Below are positions 42,368-51,705 of a stretch of 64,000 nt of DNA, in pieces. Both the position numbers and the translations under genes were made by a program. Within the stretch, counting starts at the first letter, position 1; the number at the start of each line of letters is the position of its first letter. The notes below the pieces were generated by a model. It did not search any database, was not told the DNA's origin, and saw only the letters and a program-made list of their open reading frames with translations. The stretch lies in NCBI GenBank assembly GCA_965228545.1, contig OZ245822.1, positions 3,720,001 to 3,784,000 on the forward strand, in the 5' to 3' direction. Origin of the DNA: HXMU1420-13 sp965228545 (GTDB taxonomy: Bacteria > Bacteroidota > Rhodothermia > Balneolales > Balneolaceae).

Positions 42368-44764
42368 TTAACTTTCGGGAAACCAATTTTCGATTTTTTC
42401 AATTATTTCCATGCGGGTAACAGGCTTGCTCAGGTAATCATTCATGCCGGCAAATAAGCATACCTGTCGATCTTCATCCGAGGCATTTGCTGTCATTGCA
42501 ATGATGATAGGCTGATGAGGCGCAATCACCTTCATGCGTACTTTTTGGGTAGTTTGTAATCCGTCAAGCACTGGCATTTGAACATCCATTAATATTAAAT
42601 CGTAAAACTGTTTGTTTAGGTGATCGAGAACCTGTTGGCCATTCTCCACCACATCAATTTCGTACCCTATGTTGCGCATCAAGCCTTTTGCAACCAGTTG
42701 GTTGGTAGGATTATCTTCGGCCAATAAAATAGATATTGGGCGAACGGTATGAGATTCAATATCAGAAAGTTTCTCCGACATATTTTGTTCTAACGATAAT
42801 GCAGTTTGTATTTTCTTGATCAGCACATCTCGACGGATTGGCTTAGTGATGCTGATGTTGGTTTCATTACTTGAGTAATCTGCGCCTTCAGAAAAAGGGA
42901 TAATACCAATAAGGGGAAGTTTTTTCGCATCAAGCTGGGCTATAAAGCTCTTTTTCAAGCTTGGATCAATCGACTTGTACAGATATTCTTCGGCGAAAAC
43001 CAGATCACATTCCGCACATTTTTGGATACCACGAACCAACTCAGGGAGGGTAGAAAATGTATGGCTTTCCATGCCAAAAGCGCTCAGCTTTATAGCTAGC
43101 ATTTCGCATTGTGTACGATTTTGACCGGCAATAAGCGCGGTTTTCCCCGTAAATTGACTGTTACCGATCGTATCGCGCTTTTTCGAATGGTCAATATCAG
43201 CTTCTATAGTAAAAGTGAAGGTAGAACCTTCGCCAACAACACTATTCACCCAAATTGAGCCATTCATCATAGAAACCAAGCTTTTGGTGATGGTAAGCCC
43301 TAAGCCTGTGCCCCCATAGTTTCGGGTGGTACTGGCATCCACCTGCGAAAAAGAGTCGAAGATGTTGTTGATTTTACTTTTAGGAATTCCAATCCCGGTA
43401 TCCCGAACTTGAAACTCAAGTTTCACTCGATTATCGGAAATAAATCGAGCGTGCACTTCGAGTACCACTTCACCCACTTCAGTAAATTTAATGGCATTTC
43501 CGAGCAGATTGGTAAGCACCTGCTTTAAACGAACGGCATCCCCGAAAATGTAATCAGGTACTTGCTCATCCACATAAAAGATAAGCTCTATATTCTTTTC
43601 TTCTGCTTTTAAAACAAGCAGGTTGCCGAGATCAGCCGTTAGATTTTGAATGCTAACAGGGTGTTTTTCTATTTGAAGATTACCTGATTCTATCTTCGAA
43701 TAATCCAAAATATCGTTAATGATGTGGATTAAATCATATCCGCTTTTGTAGATAGTATCAATATATAGCAATTGCTCGCCACTAGGATTTGTTTCTCGCA
43801 GAATTTCGGTCATCCCGATTACTGCGTTCATTGGGGTTCTAATCTCGTGGCTCATATTTGCCAGAAACATCGCTTTGGCTCGAGTAGCCTGCTCAGCTCT
43901 GTTTTTAGCTTCAATCAAAAGCTGTTGCGTTCGTTCTAGTTCTTGATTCTTCTCCTGAAGATCTTTGGTAAGTTGCTCAAAATGATCTGCTTTTTTGAGT
44001 AGTAACTTTTCAATTTGATGCTTGGTAAGCGCCCCAATCCGATCTTCATCCATCAAATTTTCAGGTAAAACTGAAATGATGATTTGAAAAGTGTCGAGGT
44101 TAATGAACTTTCGGGCAATGTCTTTGTATCCGTTGTCGAAGCGTCGTAAAGCCGCTTCTTCGCCTAACTTCTGCACCAATAGGTTGAAGGTGTGAAAGCT
44201 CAATTTGCGTAGAAAATGAACCCAATCGTTGTAATTCGAAGGGTTGAACGTAGCCTCGTTTAAAGGATTTATACTAGGGAACCCATTTGGGATTTCATTT
44301 AAGTATTTGCCAATATTTTGAATTTCTTTGCCACCTTTTTCTCCTAATAGATCCTGTAACCCGTTAATTACAACTTTTAAGAACAGCCGGCAGAGTTCAA
44401 ATTCCTGTTTCGATTCCTCCTCAAAAATGATATCGAAACCGGGAACCGACAACAGATTTGCATATTGAACTTTTATTGTAGCACGTAGTTTTTCCTTGCT
44501 GAGCTTAAAATCGGGATCAATGTCTGTGAGATATTTTTCTACAAATAAATAGCTTTCAGGTAGGCGTTCTAAACGCTCATTATTTTTTAATTTTAGGTAG
44601 TTGTTAATATAAACAATGGTGGCATTCGCCTGATTAGAGCTCGTTATTTTAGAAGTAAGAAAGGTGAATAAGGCCTCAATATTATCACCAAAAAAATCGC
44701 GCCCGGCTGGTTTAGGCGTTATTTTATGTGTTAAGGATTGATATAGGTTTTTAAAGAAGCCCAT
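42368..44764 (-). CDS. soluble hybrid histidine kinase with pseudo-receiver and receiver
   Basis: A 798-residue kinase with no membrane segment. Residues 1-255 form a helical N-terminal region I cannot assign, followed by a coiled coil (KDLQEKNQELERTQQLLIEAKNRAE). Then HisKA (FLANMSHEIRTPMNAVIG), HATPase_c (NAIKF, DTGIGI, GGTGLGL), a degenerate receiver (IAGQN in place of the acidic pair, no phosphoacceptor Asp, but SITKP kept) and an intact receiver (LAEDN, ILMDVQMP, AMTAN, SKP). It probably relays phosphate to a separate Hpt protein. Its stop is 22 bp upstream of the his leader start. Confidence 0.88.
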   Translation of the reverse strand: MGFFKNLYQSLTHKITPKPAGRDFFGDNIEALFTFLTSKITSSNQANATIVYINNYLKLKNNERLERLPESYLFVEKYLTDIDPDFKLSKEKLRATIKVQYANLLSVPGFDIIFEEESKQEFELCRLFLKVVINGLQDLLGEKGGKEIQNIGKYLNEIPNGFPSINPLNEATFNPSNYNDWVHFLRKLSFHTFNLLVQKLGEEAALRRFDNGYKDIARKFINLDTFQIIISVLPENLMDEDRIGALTKHQIEKLLLKKADHFEQLTKDLQEKNQELERTQQLLIEAKNRAEQATRAKAMFLANMSHEIRTPMNAVIGMTEILRETNPSGEQLLYIDTIYKSGYDLIHIINDILDYSKIESGNLQIEKHPVSIQNLTADLGNLLVLKAEEKNIELIFYVDEQVPDYIFGDAVRLKQVLTNLLGNAIKFTEVGEVVLEVHARFISDNRVKLEFQVRDTGIGIPKSKINNIFDSFSQVDASTTRNYGGTGLGLTITKSLVSMMNGSIWVNSVVGEGSTFTFTIEADIDHSKKRDTIGNSQFTGKTALIAGQNRTQCEMLAIKLSAFGMESHTFSTLPELVRGIQKCAECDLVFAEEYLYKSIDPSLKKSFIAQLDAKKLPLIGIIPFSEGADYSSNETNISITKPIRRDVLIKKIQTALSLEQNMSEKLSDIESHTVRPISILLAEDNPTNQLVAKGLMRNIGYEIDVVENGQQVLDHLNKQFYDLILMDVQMPVLDGLQTTQKVRMKVIAPHQPIIIAMTANASDEDRQVCLFAGMNDYLSKPVTRMEIIEKIENWFPES

Positions 44765-44803
44765 TGAAACGAGTCGCCGGGTAAGGCCCCCGGCGAATTA
44801 CAA

Positions 44804-45124
44804 TCAGTTTTTACTAGCTTGGTAGATTTTGTAAAATCCAACCGCTGATAGCCCCCAAGTGGTCATTAGTGCAATAAACCAAGCAATTTTACCAAGTGGC
44901 TGGCTAAGCATTGCTTCGAATATATCCACCCCGAAAAAATTGGTAATCTGAAGGCTTAAATGCCCAACAGCCATAACTAAAAAGCCCCACGCCAGATATA
45001 CCATACCTTTACCAAATACACCGCCTTTTAAAGTTTGGGCAGTTTTAAAACTGTAAACTATACAAACCAGCAGAAAAGGCAATTCTAAGATGCCAAACCA
45101 CTCCTCAATTCCAAGATTTTCCAT
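44804..45124 (-). CDS. small integral membrane protein
   Basis: A 106-residue protein with three hydrophobic helices (FGILELPFLLVCIVYSF, MVYLAWGFLVMAVGHLSL, IAWFIALMTTWGLSAVGFY) and short polar loops. No family recognised. It is encoded 39 bp upstream of the soluble hybrid kinase on the same strand and may be its membrane partner, which is inference from neighbourhood only. Confidence 0.65.
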   Translation of the reverse strand: MENLGIEEWFGILELPFLLVCIVYSFKTAQTLKGGVFGKGMVYLAWGFLVMAVGHLSLQITNFFGVDIFEAMLSQPLGKIAWFIALMTTWGLSAVGFYKIYQASKN

Positions 45125-45264
45125 TGTACTCCATTAAGTTAGTTTGAGAATTACGCATAATTACGAATTTACATTGTTAAGTCAATGCATTAAGTTTTAA
45201 CACTGTAAGTAAATAACATTTTTTTTAAAATCTGCTTTAAATAAGCATCAGGTTAGAAAGGCTC

Positions 45265-45513
45265 ATGAAAACTATTGCACAGCTCACGTTTATTCCTCTT
45301 GCAACTCACAACCCAACAGAAATTGTGCGTGAATTATTGGAACATATCGCTCAGTTTGATTTACAAATTGAGGTTGGGTATTTGTCTACAACCATTATTG
45401 GCGACACCGATACCGTGTTTCATGCGATTAGAGATATTTACCAAAGCATGACATTGGAACAGGAGCGTTTTCGATTACATGTAGAACTTTTGAGCCCGGA
45501 AAAAGAAAACTAA
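45265..45513 (+). CDS. thiamine-binding protein, MTH1187/YqgV family
   Basis: An 82-residue ferredoxin-like-fold protein of the MTH1187/YqgV (DUF77) family, whose members bind thiamine or related molecules as tetramers. The pattern IAQLTFIPLATHNP, then QIEVGYLSTTIIGDTDTVFHAIRDIY, fits the family, with the compact beta-alpha-beta-beta-alpha-beta fold. No other thiamine gene is near. Confidence 0.75.
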   Translation: MKTIAQLTFIPLATHNPTEIVRELLEHIAQFDLQIEVGYLSTTIIGDTDTVFHAIRDIYQSMTLEQERFRLHVELLSPEKEN

Positions 45514-45556
45514 AATATTTTGTAAGGACTTCTTCTGAAAGTGTTCTTATCGGTAC

Positions 45557-45856
45557 ATGATGACCGAATATTTCGTATACATATTAAGTAATGCATCAGG
45601 GATGCTCTATGTTGGCTTAACAACCGATTTGCCGAGTATGCTGCAAAAGCATCGCTTGCAAAACGTTCAGAGTTTTAAGGCCAATTTTGCGTTTAATAAA
45701 CTTGAATACGTTGAGCACTTCTCGAACCCTAAGGTGGCAGTATGTCGCTTTCACACTCTCAAAGGGATGAATATGCGTGAAAAAAGAGAACTTATCACCA
45801 CATCGAATGCGAATGAATTGAACGAAAGAGAATTGGGAATCAAGCAGATAGCTTGA
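45557..45856 (+). CDS. GIY-YIG domain protein, probably catalytically weak
   Basis: A 99-residue GIY-YIG superfamily protein of the UPF0213/YhbQ type. The two namesake strands appear as EYFVYILSN and LYVGLTTDL. The usual Arg in the following helix (DL-xx-R-xxx-H) is Met here (LPSMLQKHR). The catalytic Glu region is REKRELIT. It lies 100 bp upstream of lepA. Loss of the Arg suggests reduced or lost nuclease activity. Confidence 0.75.
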   Translation: MMTEYFVYILSNASGMLYVGLTTDLPSMLQKHRLQNVQSFKANFAFNKLEYVEHFSNPKVAVCRFHTLKGMNMREKRELITTSNANELNERELGIKQIA

Positions 45857-45953
45857 GCCCGCATCTTTACGGGTATTTATAACCTTTTTTTCAGTACAAG
45901 CACTCTTCTTCGTATCTTGATCTTTTTAGAAAGAGACGCATCGATCACACTAT

Positions 45954-47759
45954 ATGAGTAACATTCGCAATTTTTGCATTATTGCCCACATCGACCATGG
46001 TAAATCCACATTGGCCGACCGACTATTACAAATGACCGGAACTATCAGCGAGAGAGAGATGCAAGAGCAAATGCTCGATAGTATGGATCTGGAACGCGAG
46101 CGCGGCATTACTATAAAAAGCCACGCCATTAAATTGGATTATAAACGCCCGAATGGCGAAATGTATACCTTCAACTTGATTGATACTCCGGGCCATGTTG
46201 ATTTTGCTTATGAAGTATCGCGAGCGTTGAAAGCATGTGAAGGCGCAATTTTGGTGGTTGATGCAACCCAAGGAATAGAAGCGCAAACCATATCCAACTT
46301 ATATCAGGCGATCGAGCAGGATTTAGAAATTATCCCAGTGTTAAATAAGATCGATTTGCCAAGCTCCGATCCCGAAAATGTGGGGCAGCAGATTATTGAT
46401 TTAATTGGATGTGAGCGAGAAGATATTTTAACCGTTTCCGGGAAAACCGGCGAAGGCGTTCCCGAATTATTAGAAGCAATAGTAGCTCGTGTGCCCTCTC
46501 CTCAACAAGTTATAGATGCTCCGCTAAAGGCATTAATATTCGACTCAGTTTTTAACACATACCGTGGTTCAATAGCTTATGTACGAGTGATGGAAGGGGT
46601 GCTTCGCAAAGGCGATTTGTTCAAATTTATGGCCAACAAAGAGGAGTATAACGCCGAAGAAATTGGCTACCTGCGAATGGATTATCAGCCCACAAAAGAA
46701 CTTAAAGCCGGTGATGTAGGTTACGTTATTGGAAGTGTGAAATCACTCTCTCATGTTCGAGTTGGGGATACCATTACAACAGTGAAAAATGCCGCTGAAA
46801 AAGCTATTCCGGGATATCAGGAAGCAAAACCCATGGTGTTTAGTGGTATTTTTCCCACCAATGCCGAGGATTTTGAAGACTTAAGAACGGCCCTAGAAAA
46901 GCTACAGTTGAATGATGCCTCGTTGAGTTATGAGCCGGAAACTTCAAAAGCATTAGGTTTTGGATTTCGTGCCGGTTTTTTGGGTTTATTGCACATGGAG
47001 ATAGTTCAGGAGCGACTAGACCGAGAATTTAACATCGATATTATCACCACGGTACCAAACGTGCAGTATGAGGTGAAATTAGAAACCGGAGATACTATTG
47101 AGGTGGATAACCCTAGCCAAATGCCGGAAGTTGGCGACATTGATGCGATTTATGAGCCCTACATAAAAGCGAGTATGTTATCGCCGGCCGAGTTCATCGG
47201 ACCGATCATGAAGCTTTGCCAGGAGCGACGTGGCATATATGTGAACCAGCATTTTATGCAAAACAATAGGGTTGAAATCACTTACGAACTACCAATGGCA
47301 GAAGTGGTGTTCGATTTCTACGATAAACTAAAATCTGGAACCCGAGGGTATGCATCGCTGGATTATGAATTTATTGAATACCGAACCGGTGATTTAGTGC
47401 GTTTAGATATTTTGTTGAACGGCGATCAAGTAGATGCACTAAGTAGTATCACCCATCGTGATAAAGCATATTATCAAGGCCGTAAAGTTTGTGCAAAACT
47501 GAAGGAACTTATTCCTCGACAACAGTTTGAAGTAGCTGTGCAGGCCGCCATTGGAAATCGTATTATTGCACGAGATTCGGTGCGAGCATTACGAAAAGAT
47601 GTTACGGCGAAATGTTATGGTGGAGATATCTCGAGAAAGAGAAAACTTCTGGAAAAACAAAAGGAAGGTAAAAAACGAATGAAGCAGGTTGGTTCCGTTG
47701 AAATTCCTCAAGAGGCGTTTCTGGCTGTGCTTTCAATGGACGACGAAGATAGAAAATGA
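45954..47759 (+). CDS. lepA: elongation factor 4 (LepA)
   Basis: A 601-residue translational GTPase that back-translocates or remodels stalled ribosomes. G-domain motifs G1 AHIDHGKSTL, G2 RERGIT, G3 DTPGHVDF and G4 NKIDLP are present, followed by the EF-G-like domains and the LepA-specific C-terminal domain ending SRKRKLLEKQKEGKKRMKQVG. Full length. It overlaps the next gene by four bases (ATGA). Confidence 0.97.
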   Translation: MSNIRNFCIIAHIDHGKSTLADRLLQMTGTISEREMQEQMLDSMDLERERGITIKSHAIKLDYKRPNGEMYTFNLIDTPGHVDFAYEVSRALKACEGAILVVDATQGIEAQTISNLYQAIEQDLEIIPVLNKIDLPSSDPENVGQQIIDLIGCEREDILTVSGKTGEGVPELLEAIVARVPSPQQVIDAPLKALIFDSVFNTYRGSIAYVRVMEGVLRKGDLFKFMANKEEYNAEEIGYLRMDYQPTKELKAGDVGYVIGSVKSLSHVRVGDTITTVKNAAEKAIPGYQEAKPMVFSGIFPTNAEDFEDLRTALEKLQLNDASLSYEPETSKALGFGFRAGFLGLLHMEIVQERLDREFNIDIITTVPNVQYEVKLETGDTIEVDNPSQMPEVGDIDAIYEPYIKASMLSPAEFIGPIMKLCQERRGIYVNQHFMQNNRVEITYELPMAEVVFDFYDKLKSGTRGYASLDYEFIEYRTGDLVRLDILLNGDQVDALSSITHRDKAYYQGRKVCAKLKELIPRQQFEVAVQAAIGNRIIARDSVRALRKDVTAKCYGGDISRKRKLLEKQKEGKKRMKQVGSVEIPQEAFLAVLSMDDEDRK

Positions 47760-48337
47760 GACTAATTAAGAAACAGGTAGCATTCTTTTTTGTGCTGATG
47801 GCGCTATTAACTGGAACAGCTATGGCACAATTTGAAGAACCACAGATTTTAAAAATAGAAGCGCAAAATGCGGATCAATTTCAAGAGCGTTTCGCAGACA
47901 TAAAGTGGACGGGACAAGGCTTTAATTACAACAGCTTAGACCGGATGCCGGCCATCGAGATTCGTGCTCGATTAGAAAGCGTTTACGGCGAACCCACTAA
48001 AACCATCGAAAATGTGATGGGAGAAGGGAAATTCAGAGCCGGCAAAGCTATTCAATTTGAATATTGGTTTATAGTTAACGGCTCCATACCAATGATGGTG
48101 CTAGATCTCGACGGGCCCTTTGCAGACGGCTTAGTGTATGTGGGGGCAAGTCGCTACATAGATTTAATGCCCGAAGTGAAACGAACACTCACCCGAACCG
48201 TAACCGAGGCCGAACCGAAAGAATATGTCGACTACTTTTTCTCGCCCGAACGTGAGCAGTGGTACAAAGTAAGTTATAAAGACGGTGTGTATGCAAAGGA
48301 AGAAATTGATACTCCCACGCATTTCAAAATAAATTAA
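47756..48337 (+). CDS. hypothetical exported protein between lepA and lepB
   Basis: A 193-residue protein with a signal peptide (FFFVLMALLTGTAMAQ). No family recognised. It is a mixed alpha/beta protein with the segments EIRARLESVYGEP, FEYWFIVNGSIPMMVLDLDGPF and EYVDYFFSPEREQWYKVSY. Its ATG overlaps the lepA stop and it is followed 13 bp later by lepB, so it is in a three-gene unit that may serve envelope protein export. Confidence 0.7.
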   Translation: MRLIKKQVAFFFVLMALLTGTAMAQFEEPQILKIEAQNADQFQERFADIKWTGQGFNYNSLDRMPAIEIRARLESVYGEPTKTIENVMGEGKFRAGKAIQFEYWFIVNGSIPMMVLDLDGPFADGLVYVGASRYIDLMPEVKRTLTRTVTEAEPKEYVDYFFSPEREQWYKVSYKDGVYAKEEIDTPTHFKIN

Positions 48338-48350
48338 TCGATTTACTACG

Positions 48351-49466
48351 TTGGAAAACAACAATAAAAATTCTACAGAAAATTTAGGTGCTGATACTAA
48401 CAATGGTGCCGATCGGGACGAACAGAAGGCAAAATCATGGTTGCGAGAATGGTTAGACGCATTAGTTTTTGCGTTTATAGCAGCTGCCATTTTAAGATCA
48501 CTCATATTCGGATCCTATAAAATTCCAACAGGTTCGATGGAACAAGATTTATTGATTGGAGATTTTCTGATTGTTTCGAACCTTACCTACGGAGCCCGAA
48601 CGCCAATGGCTGTTTGCGTTCCTTTTACTCAGATTTGCCTGCCCGGAGTTAAAATTCCAAGCACGAGATTACCGGGTTTCAGAGAGGTGGAACGAAATGA
48701 TATTATTGTTTTTAATGTGCCTTGGGAAGTAAAACCCATCAGCCAAAAAACAAATTACATAAAACGAGCCGTTGCTGTTGCCGGCGATACTCTTGAAATA
48801 AGAAACAAAGTTGTATTTGTAAATGGCGAACAAGAACCCGAACACGATGGAGTTCAGCGTTTTCATATTATCAAAATGAACGATCGGGTTCGTTTGAGCG
48901 ATGCAAAGATGAAATCGGCGGGTGCCGGAACTATCGGTGGAAGCGAGCGATATGTTGGGCAGCAGCAAGAACCAAACACATATTTAGTTAATCTAACCGA
49001 AGAAGTTGCCGAAACAGTACGCTCTTGGCCGGAAGTAGATACTTTGTATTATTTTATGTTTGATGAAGACCAGCGTCTATCTCAATATGTAAATAGTGAT
49101 GGTAATTTCTCCAGATCGCAAAACAACCACGATCATTTGTCTGAGGTTGTAATTCCATTTGAAGGACAACAAATCGAGTTAACCCCGCAAAACTGGTTTG
49201 TGTATAAAGATCTAATTGAACGCTATGAGAGAAACGAAGTTACCCAAGATGGGAATCAGTTTATCATTAACGGTGAGCGAACAAACATCTACACGGTAAA
49301 GCAAGATTATTATTTTGCAATGGGTGATAACCGCGATAGCTCGGAAGACTCACGCTTTTGGGGCTTTGTGCCAAAAGATCATATCATCGGAAAGGCATTC
49401 ATCGTTTGGATGTCGCTGGATGGAATGGTTCCCAGATTCAGCCGTATATTTCACATTATTGATTAA
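48351..49466 (+). CDS. lepB: signal peptidase I (LepB)
   Basis: A 371-residue membrane peptidase that removes signal peptides. It starts at TTG (TAA in frame at 48330-48332, no other start). One N-terminal helix (DALVFAFIAAAILRSLIF) precedes box B with the catalytic Ser62 (PTGSMEQDLLIGDF). The general-base Lys138 is in YIKRAVAVAGD, and box E is GDNRDSSEDSRFWGFVP. The large insert between Lys138 and box E (about 180 residues) is typical of Bacteroidota enzymes. Confidence 0.95.
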   Translation: MENNNKNSTENLGADTNNGADRDEQKAKSWLREWLDALVFAFIAAAILRSLIFGSYKIPTGSMEQDLLIGDFLIVSNLTYGARTPMAVCVPFTQICLPGVKIPSTRLPGFREVERNDIIVFNVPWEVKPISQKTNYIKRAVAVAGDTLEIRNKVVFVNGEQEPEHDGVQRFHIIKMNDRVRLSDAKMKSAGAGTIGGSERYVGQQQEPNTYLVNLTEEVAETVRSWPEVDTLYYFMFDEDQRLSQYVNSDGNFSRSQNNHDHLSEVVIPFEGQQIELTPQNWFVYKDLIERYERNEVTQDGNQFIINGERTNIYTVKQDYYFAMGDNRDSSEDSRFWGFVPKDHIIGKAFIVWMSLDGMVPRFSRIFHIID

Positions 49467-49534
49467 TCTTCTATCTATTGAACTTGATTCTTAAGTTCAC
49501 ACAACGTCAAAGCTAAAGTAACATCAGGATAGCT

Positions 49535-51145
49535 ATGTCAAAGAAAGTTTCGATACTAATTCTGCTCTTTATTGGGTTGCAGACTACGATTTTTGCTCAA
49601 GATAACGCGAAAGATGAAGTTCGTGTTGTTGCTTGGAATATCGAGCATCTGGCGGAAAACGACGGTGAAGGATGTGTTGCTCGAACCGAAGCTGACTATG
49701 AAAAGCTTCGATCATTTGCAGCCACTATGGATGCCGATGTCGTTGCCTTGCAAGAAGTTGAATCGGCAAAAGCTGTGGCTCGGGTTTTCCCGGCTGATTC
49801 ATGGATTATTGTGATGTCGGACAGACCGGATTCCGGTTCGTATGAATGCAGAGGAAGTGGCCGACCATCAACCCAACAAAAAGTAGCGTACGCCATCCGC
49901 AAAGGCGTAAATTTCGAAGAGATTGGCAGTTTTGATGAACTCGCCCTAGGAAATCCGGGACTGCGATATGGCTTAGTTATCCGATTATTAGATGGCCCGG
50001 AGCCCATCGAAGTAATGAATGTACATATGAAATCAGGTTGCTTTGTGATCGATTATTCTACCTCAGATCGTGATGCCTGCGAAACCTACGAGCAACAAGT
50101 TCCGATTTTGGATGGCTGGATGGAAGAACGAATTCAAAATGGAACAGGATTCGTAGTTCTGGGTGATTTTAACCATCGTTTAACAGAAGCGGGGAATCGC
50201 TTTTGGTCTGATCTGACTACAATGAATGGCACTTCCAACGAACTTAGAAGCAGTATGGCAAATCTAAGAGGATGTCATCCTCGCTATCCGGCGCCTATCG
50301 ATCATGTATTAGTAGGCTCAACGGCACTGAAATATTATGAAGAAGGAAGTGAGGCTGTGTTTTTCTTTACGGATGAAAATATGACGGAAGACGACATGCT
50401 GAGCGATCACTGTCCAGTAGGTCTGGATTTGAACTTCAATCTTACTGAAACTTATCCACCAAGTACAGCGGTACGTTGGACTCAAAACAGTGCTGAATAT
50501 AAGTTGATTACAGCATCGCTTTACAAAATGGCTTCAGAAAATCTGGGATCATTAATTCCGGATAATGAGCCTTGGGTGGTAATCATGGACGTAGATGAGA
50601 CGCTATTGGATAACAGTATGTACAACTACAGCAGAGATGTGGCCGGACTTTCATTTACCCCCGAAAGCTGGAACGAATGGGTGATGAAGGAAGAAGCAAC
50701 AGAAGTCCCCGGCTCAAAAGCTTTTGTTGAACTCGTACTTTCTATGGGCGGACAAATTGCCTTGATTACGAATCGCGATCGCGAAATGGATGCTCACACG
50801 TGGGCAAATCTGGAGAAACTGGGTTATCCGATTGATCGAACAAATACGTGTATTATGGGAAGATCGCAGGAAGACAGAGCGTCGGTTGAGAATCCCGGAA
50901 TTGTGAATGATAAAGATCTGCGGAGAAATGATATCCTGACAGGAGAGAGTTCCTATTGTTGGGAAAGTCACTCTTCAGCAAAACGAAACTGGAATCGCCC
51001 GTTAGCAGTTGTAATGCAAGTAGGTGATAACATCAAAGACGTCCTTTTCACCACTCAGGAGAACGTTAATCTTGATGAATTTCTACAGCTACAAGGCAGA
51101 GAGATTTTGATTCTTCCTAATGCGATGTATGGTTCGTGGGACTAG
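49535..51145 (+). CDS. secreted EEP nuclease fused to HAD acid phosphatase
   Basis: A 536-residue two-domain exported protein. The signal peptide ends near IFAQD. Residues 28-305 are an endonuclease/exonuclease/phosphatase (DNase I-like) domain with VVAWNIEHL, VVALQEVES, GDFNHR and the C-terminal DHVLVGS and LSDHCPVGLD. Residues about 315-536 are a class B/lipoprotein-e(P4)-type HAD acid phosphatase with VIMDVDETLLDN, LITNRD and VMQVGDNIKD. A nuclease coupled to a nucleotidase suggests extracellular nucleic-acid scavenging to nucleosides plus phosphate. Confidence 0.88.
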   Translation: MSKKVSILILLFIGLQTTIFAQDNAKDEVRVVAWNIEHLAENDGEGCVARTEADYEKLRSFAATMDADVVALQEVESAKAVARVFPADSWIIVMSDRPDSGSYECRGSGRPSTQQKVAYAIRKGVNFEEIGSFDELALGNPGLRYGLVIRLLDGPEPIEVMNVHMKSGCFVIDYSTSDRDACETYEQQVPILDGWMEERIQNGTGFVVLGDFNHRLTEAGNRFWSDLTTMNGTSNELRSSMANLRGCHPRYPAPIDHVLVGSTALKYYEEGSEAVFFFTDENMTEDDMLSDHCPVGLDLNFNLTETYPPSTAVRWTQNSAEYKLITASLYKMASENLGSLIPDNEPWVVIMDVDETLLDNSMYNYSRDVAGLSFTPESWNEWVMKEEATEVPGSKAFVELVLSMGGQIALITNRDREMDAHTWANLEKLGYPIDRTNTCIMGRSQEDRASVENPGIVNDKDLRRNDILTGESSYCWESHSSAKRNWNRPLAVVMQVGDNIKDVLFTTQENVNLDEFLQLQGREILILPNAMYGSWD

Positions 51146-51705
51146 TTTTTTGCCACGGAAGCACGAAAACACGAAGTCACGAAATAAATTCATAGTCATT
51201 CCTGCGGAGGCAGGAATCTGATATTCGGCAAGAGACTCGAGCTTTTAAACTACCTCAGATCCCGGCTTCCGCTGCGGGATGACTAGTTACCTAAATAGCG
51301 AGTCGAATCCATCATTCAGACGGGCTTAAGCCGTCAGACCGAAACTAATGGAATGAAGTAACAGAGCAACGAAAAGACTACAATGTCATTCCTGCGCAGC
51401 ATGTATACCAAAGTATAAACGCAGGTGTGGCAGGAATCTGAGATTTCGTCAAGAGACTCAGGCTTTTAAATTTACCCAAGATTCCGGCTTCCACCGCGGG
51501 ATGACCTAAATCAGAAAAAGCCGGTACTACCACAAACCTTCTCTCCTTGAGGATGGATGATCCACTCAAAAATTGATAAACCACCTCACGTCAGGGAGGT
51601 GTCAAGCGCTGTCTCAAGCCGTCAGACCGAAACTTATGGACAAGCCTAAGCTCACAGACAACAATTTTAAACATTGAATATTCTTTATTGAATATTGAAT
51701 GTTGA
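51146..51705. repeat. inverted composite repeats in the nuclease-rlmN gap
   Basis: Intergenic region made almost entirely of repeat modules, no gene. On the minus strand from rlmN outward: module C (51633-51619), module A (51605-51535, with facing CACCTC/GAGGTG), module B (51505-51385), C again (51345-51317), and B again (51283-51195). Module B has ends GTCATTCCTGC and GCGGGATGAC, like terminal inverted repeats. The same C-A-B order occurs in the 270-bp array at 58.8-59.9 kb in the opposite orientation. No transposase is nearby. Confidence 0.75.
51670..51703 (-). repeat. long palindrome after rlmN
   Basis: AACATTGAATATTC (51670-51683) and GAATATTGAATGTT (51690-51703) form a 14-bp stem with one mismatch and a six-base loop, two bases past the rlmN stop. 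On the minus strand no T-run follows. It is a palindromic unit or weak terminator. Confidence 0.8.

Noticed and set aside
45863..45895. terminator after the GIY-YIG gene
   Set aside because: CCCG/CGGG forms only a 4-bp stem and the T-run is about 16 bases away; too weak to call.
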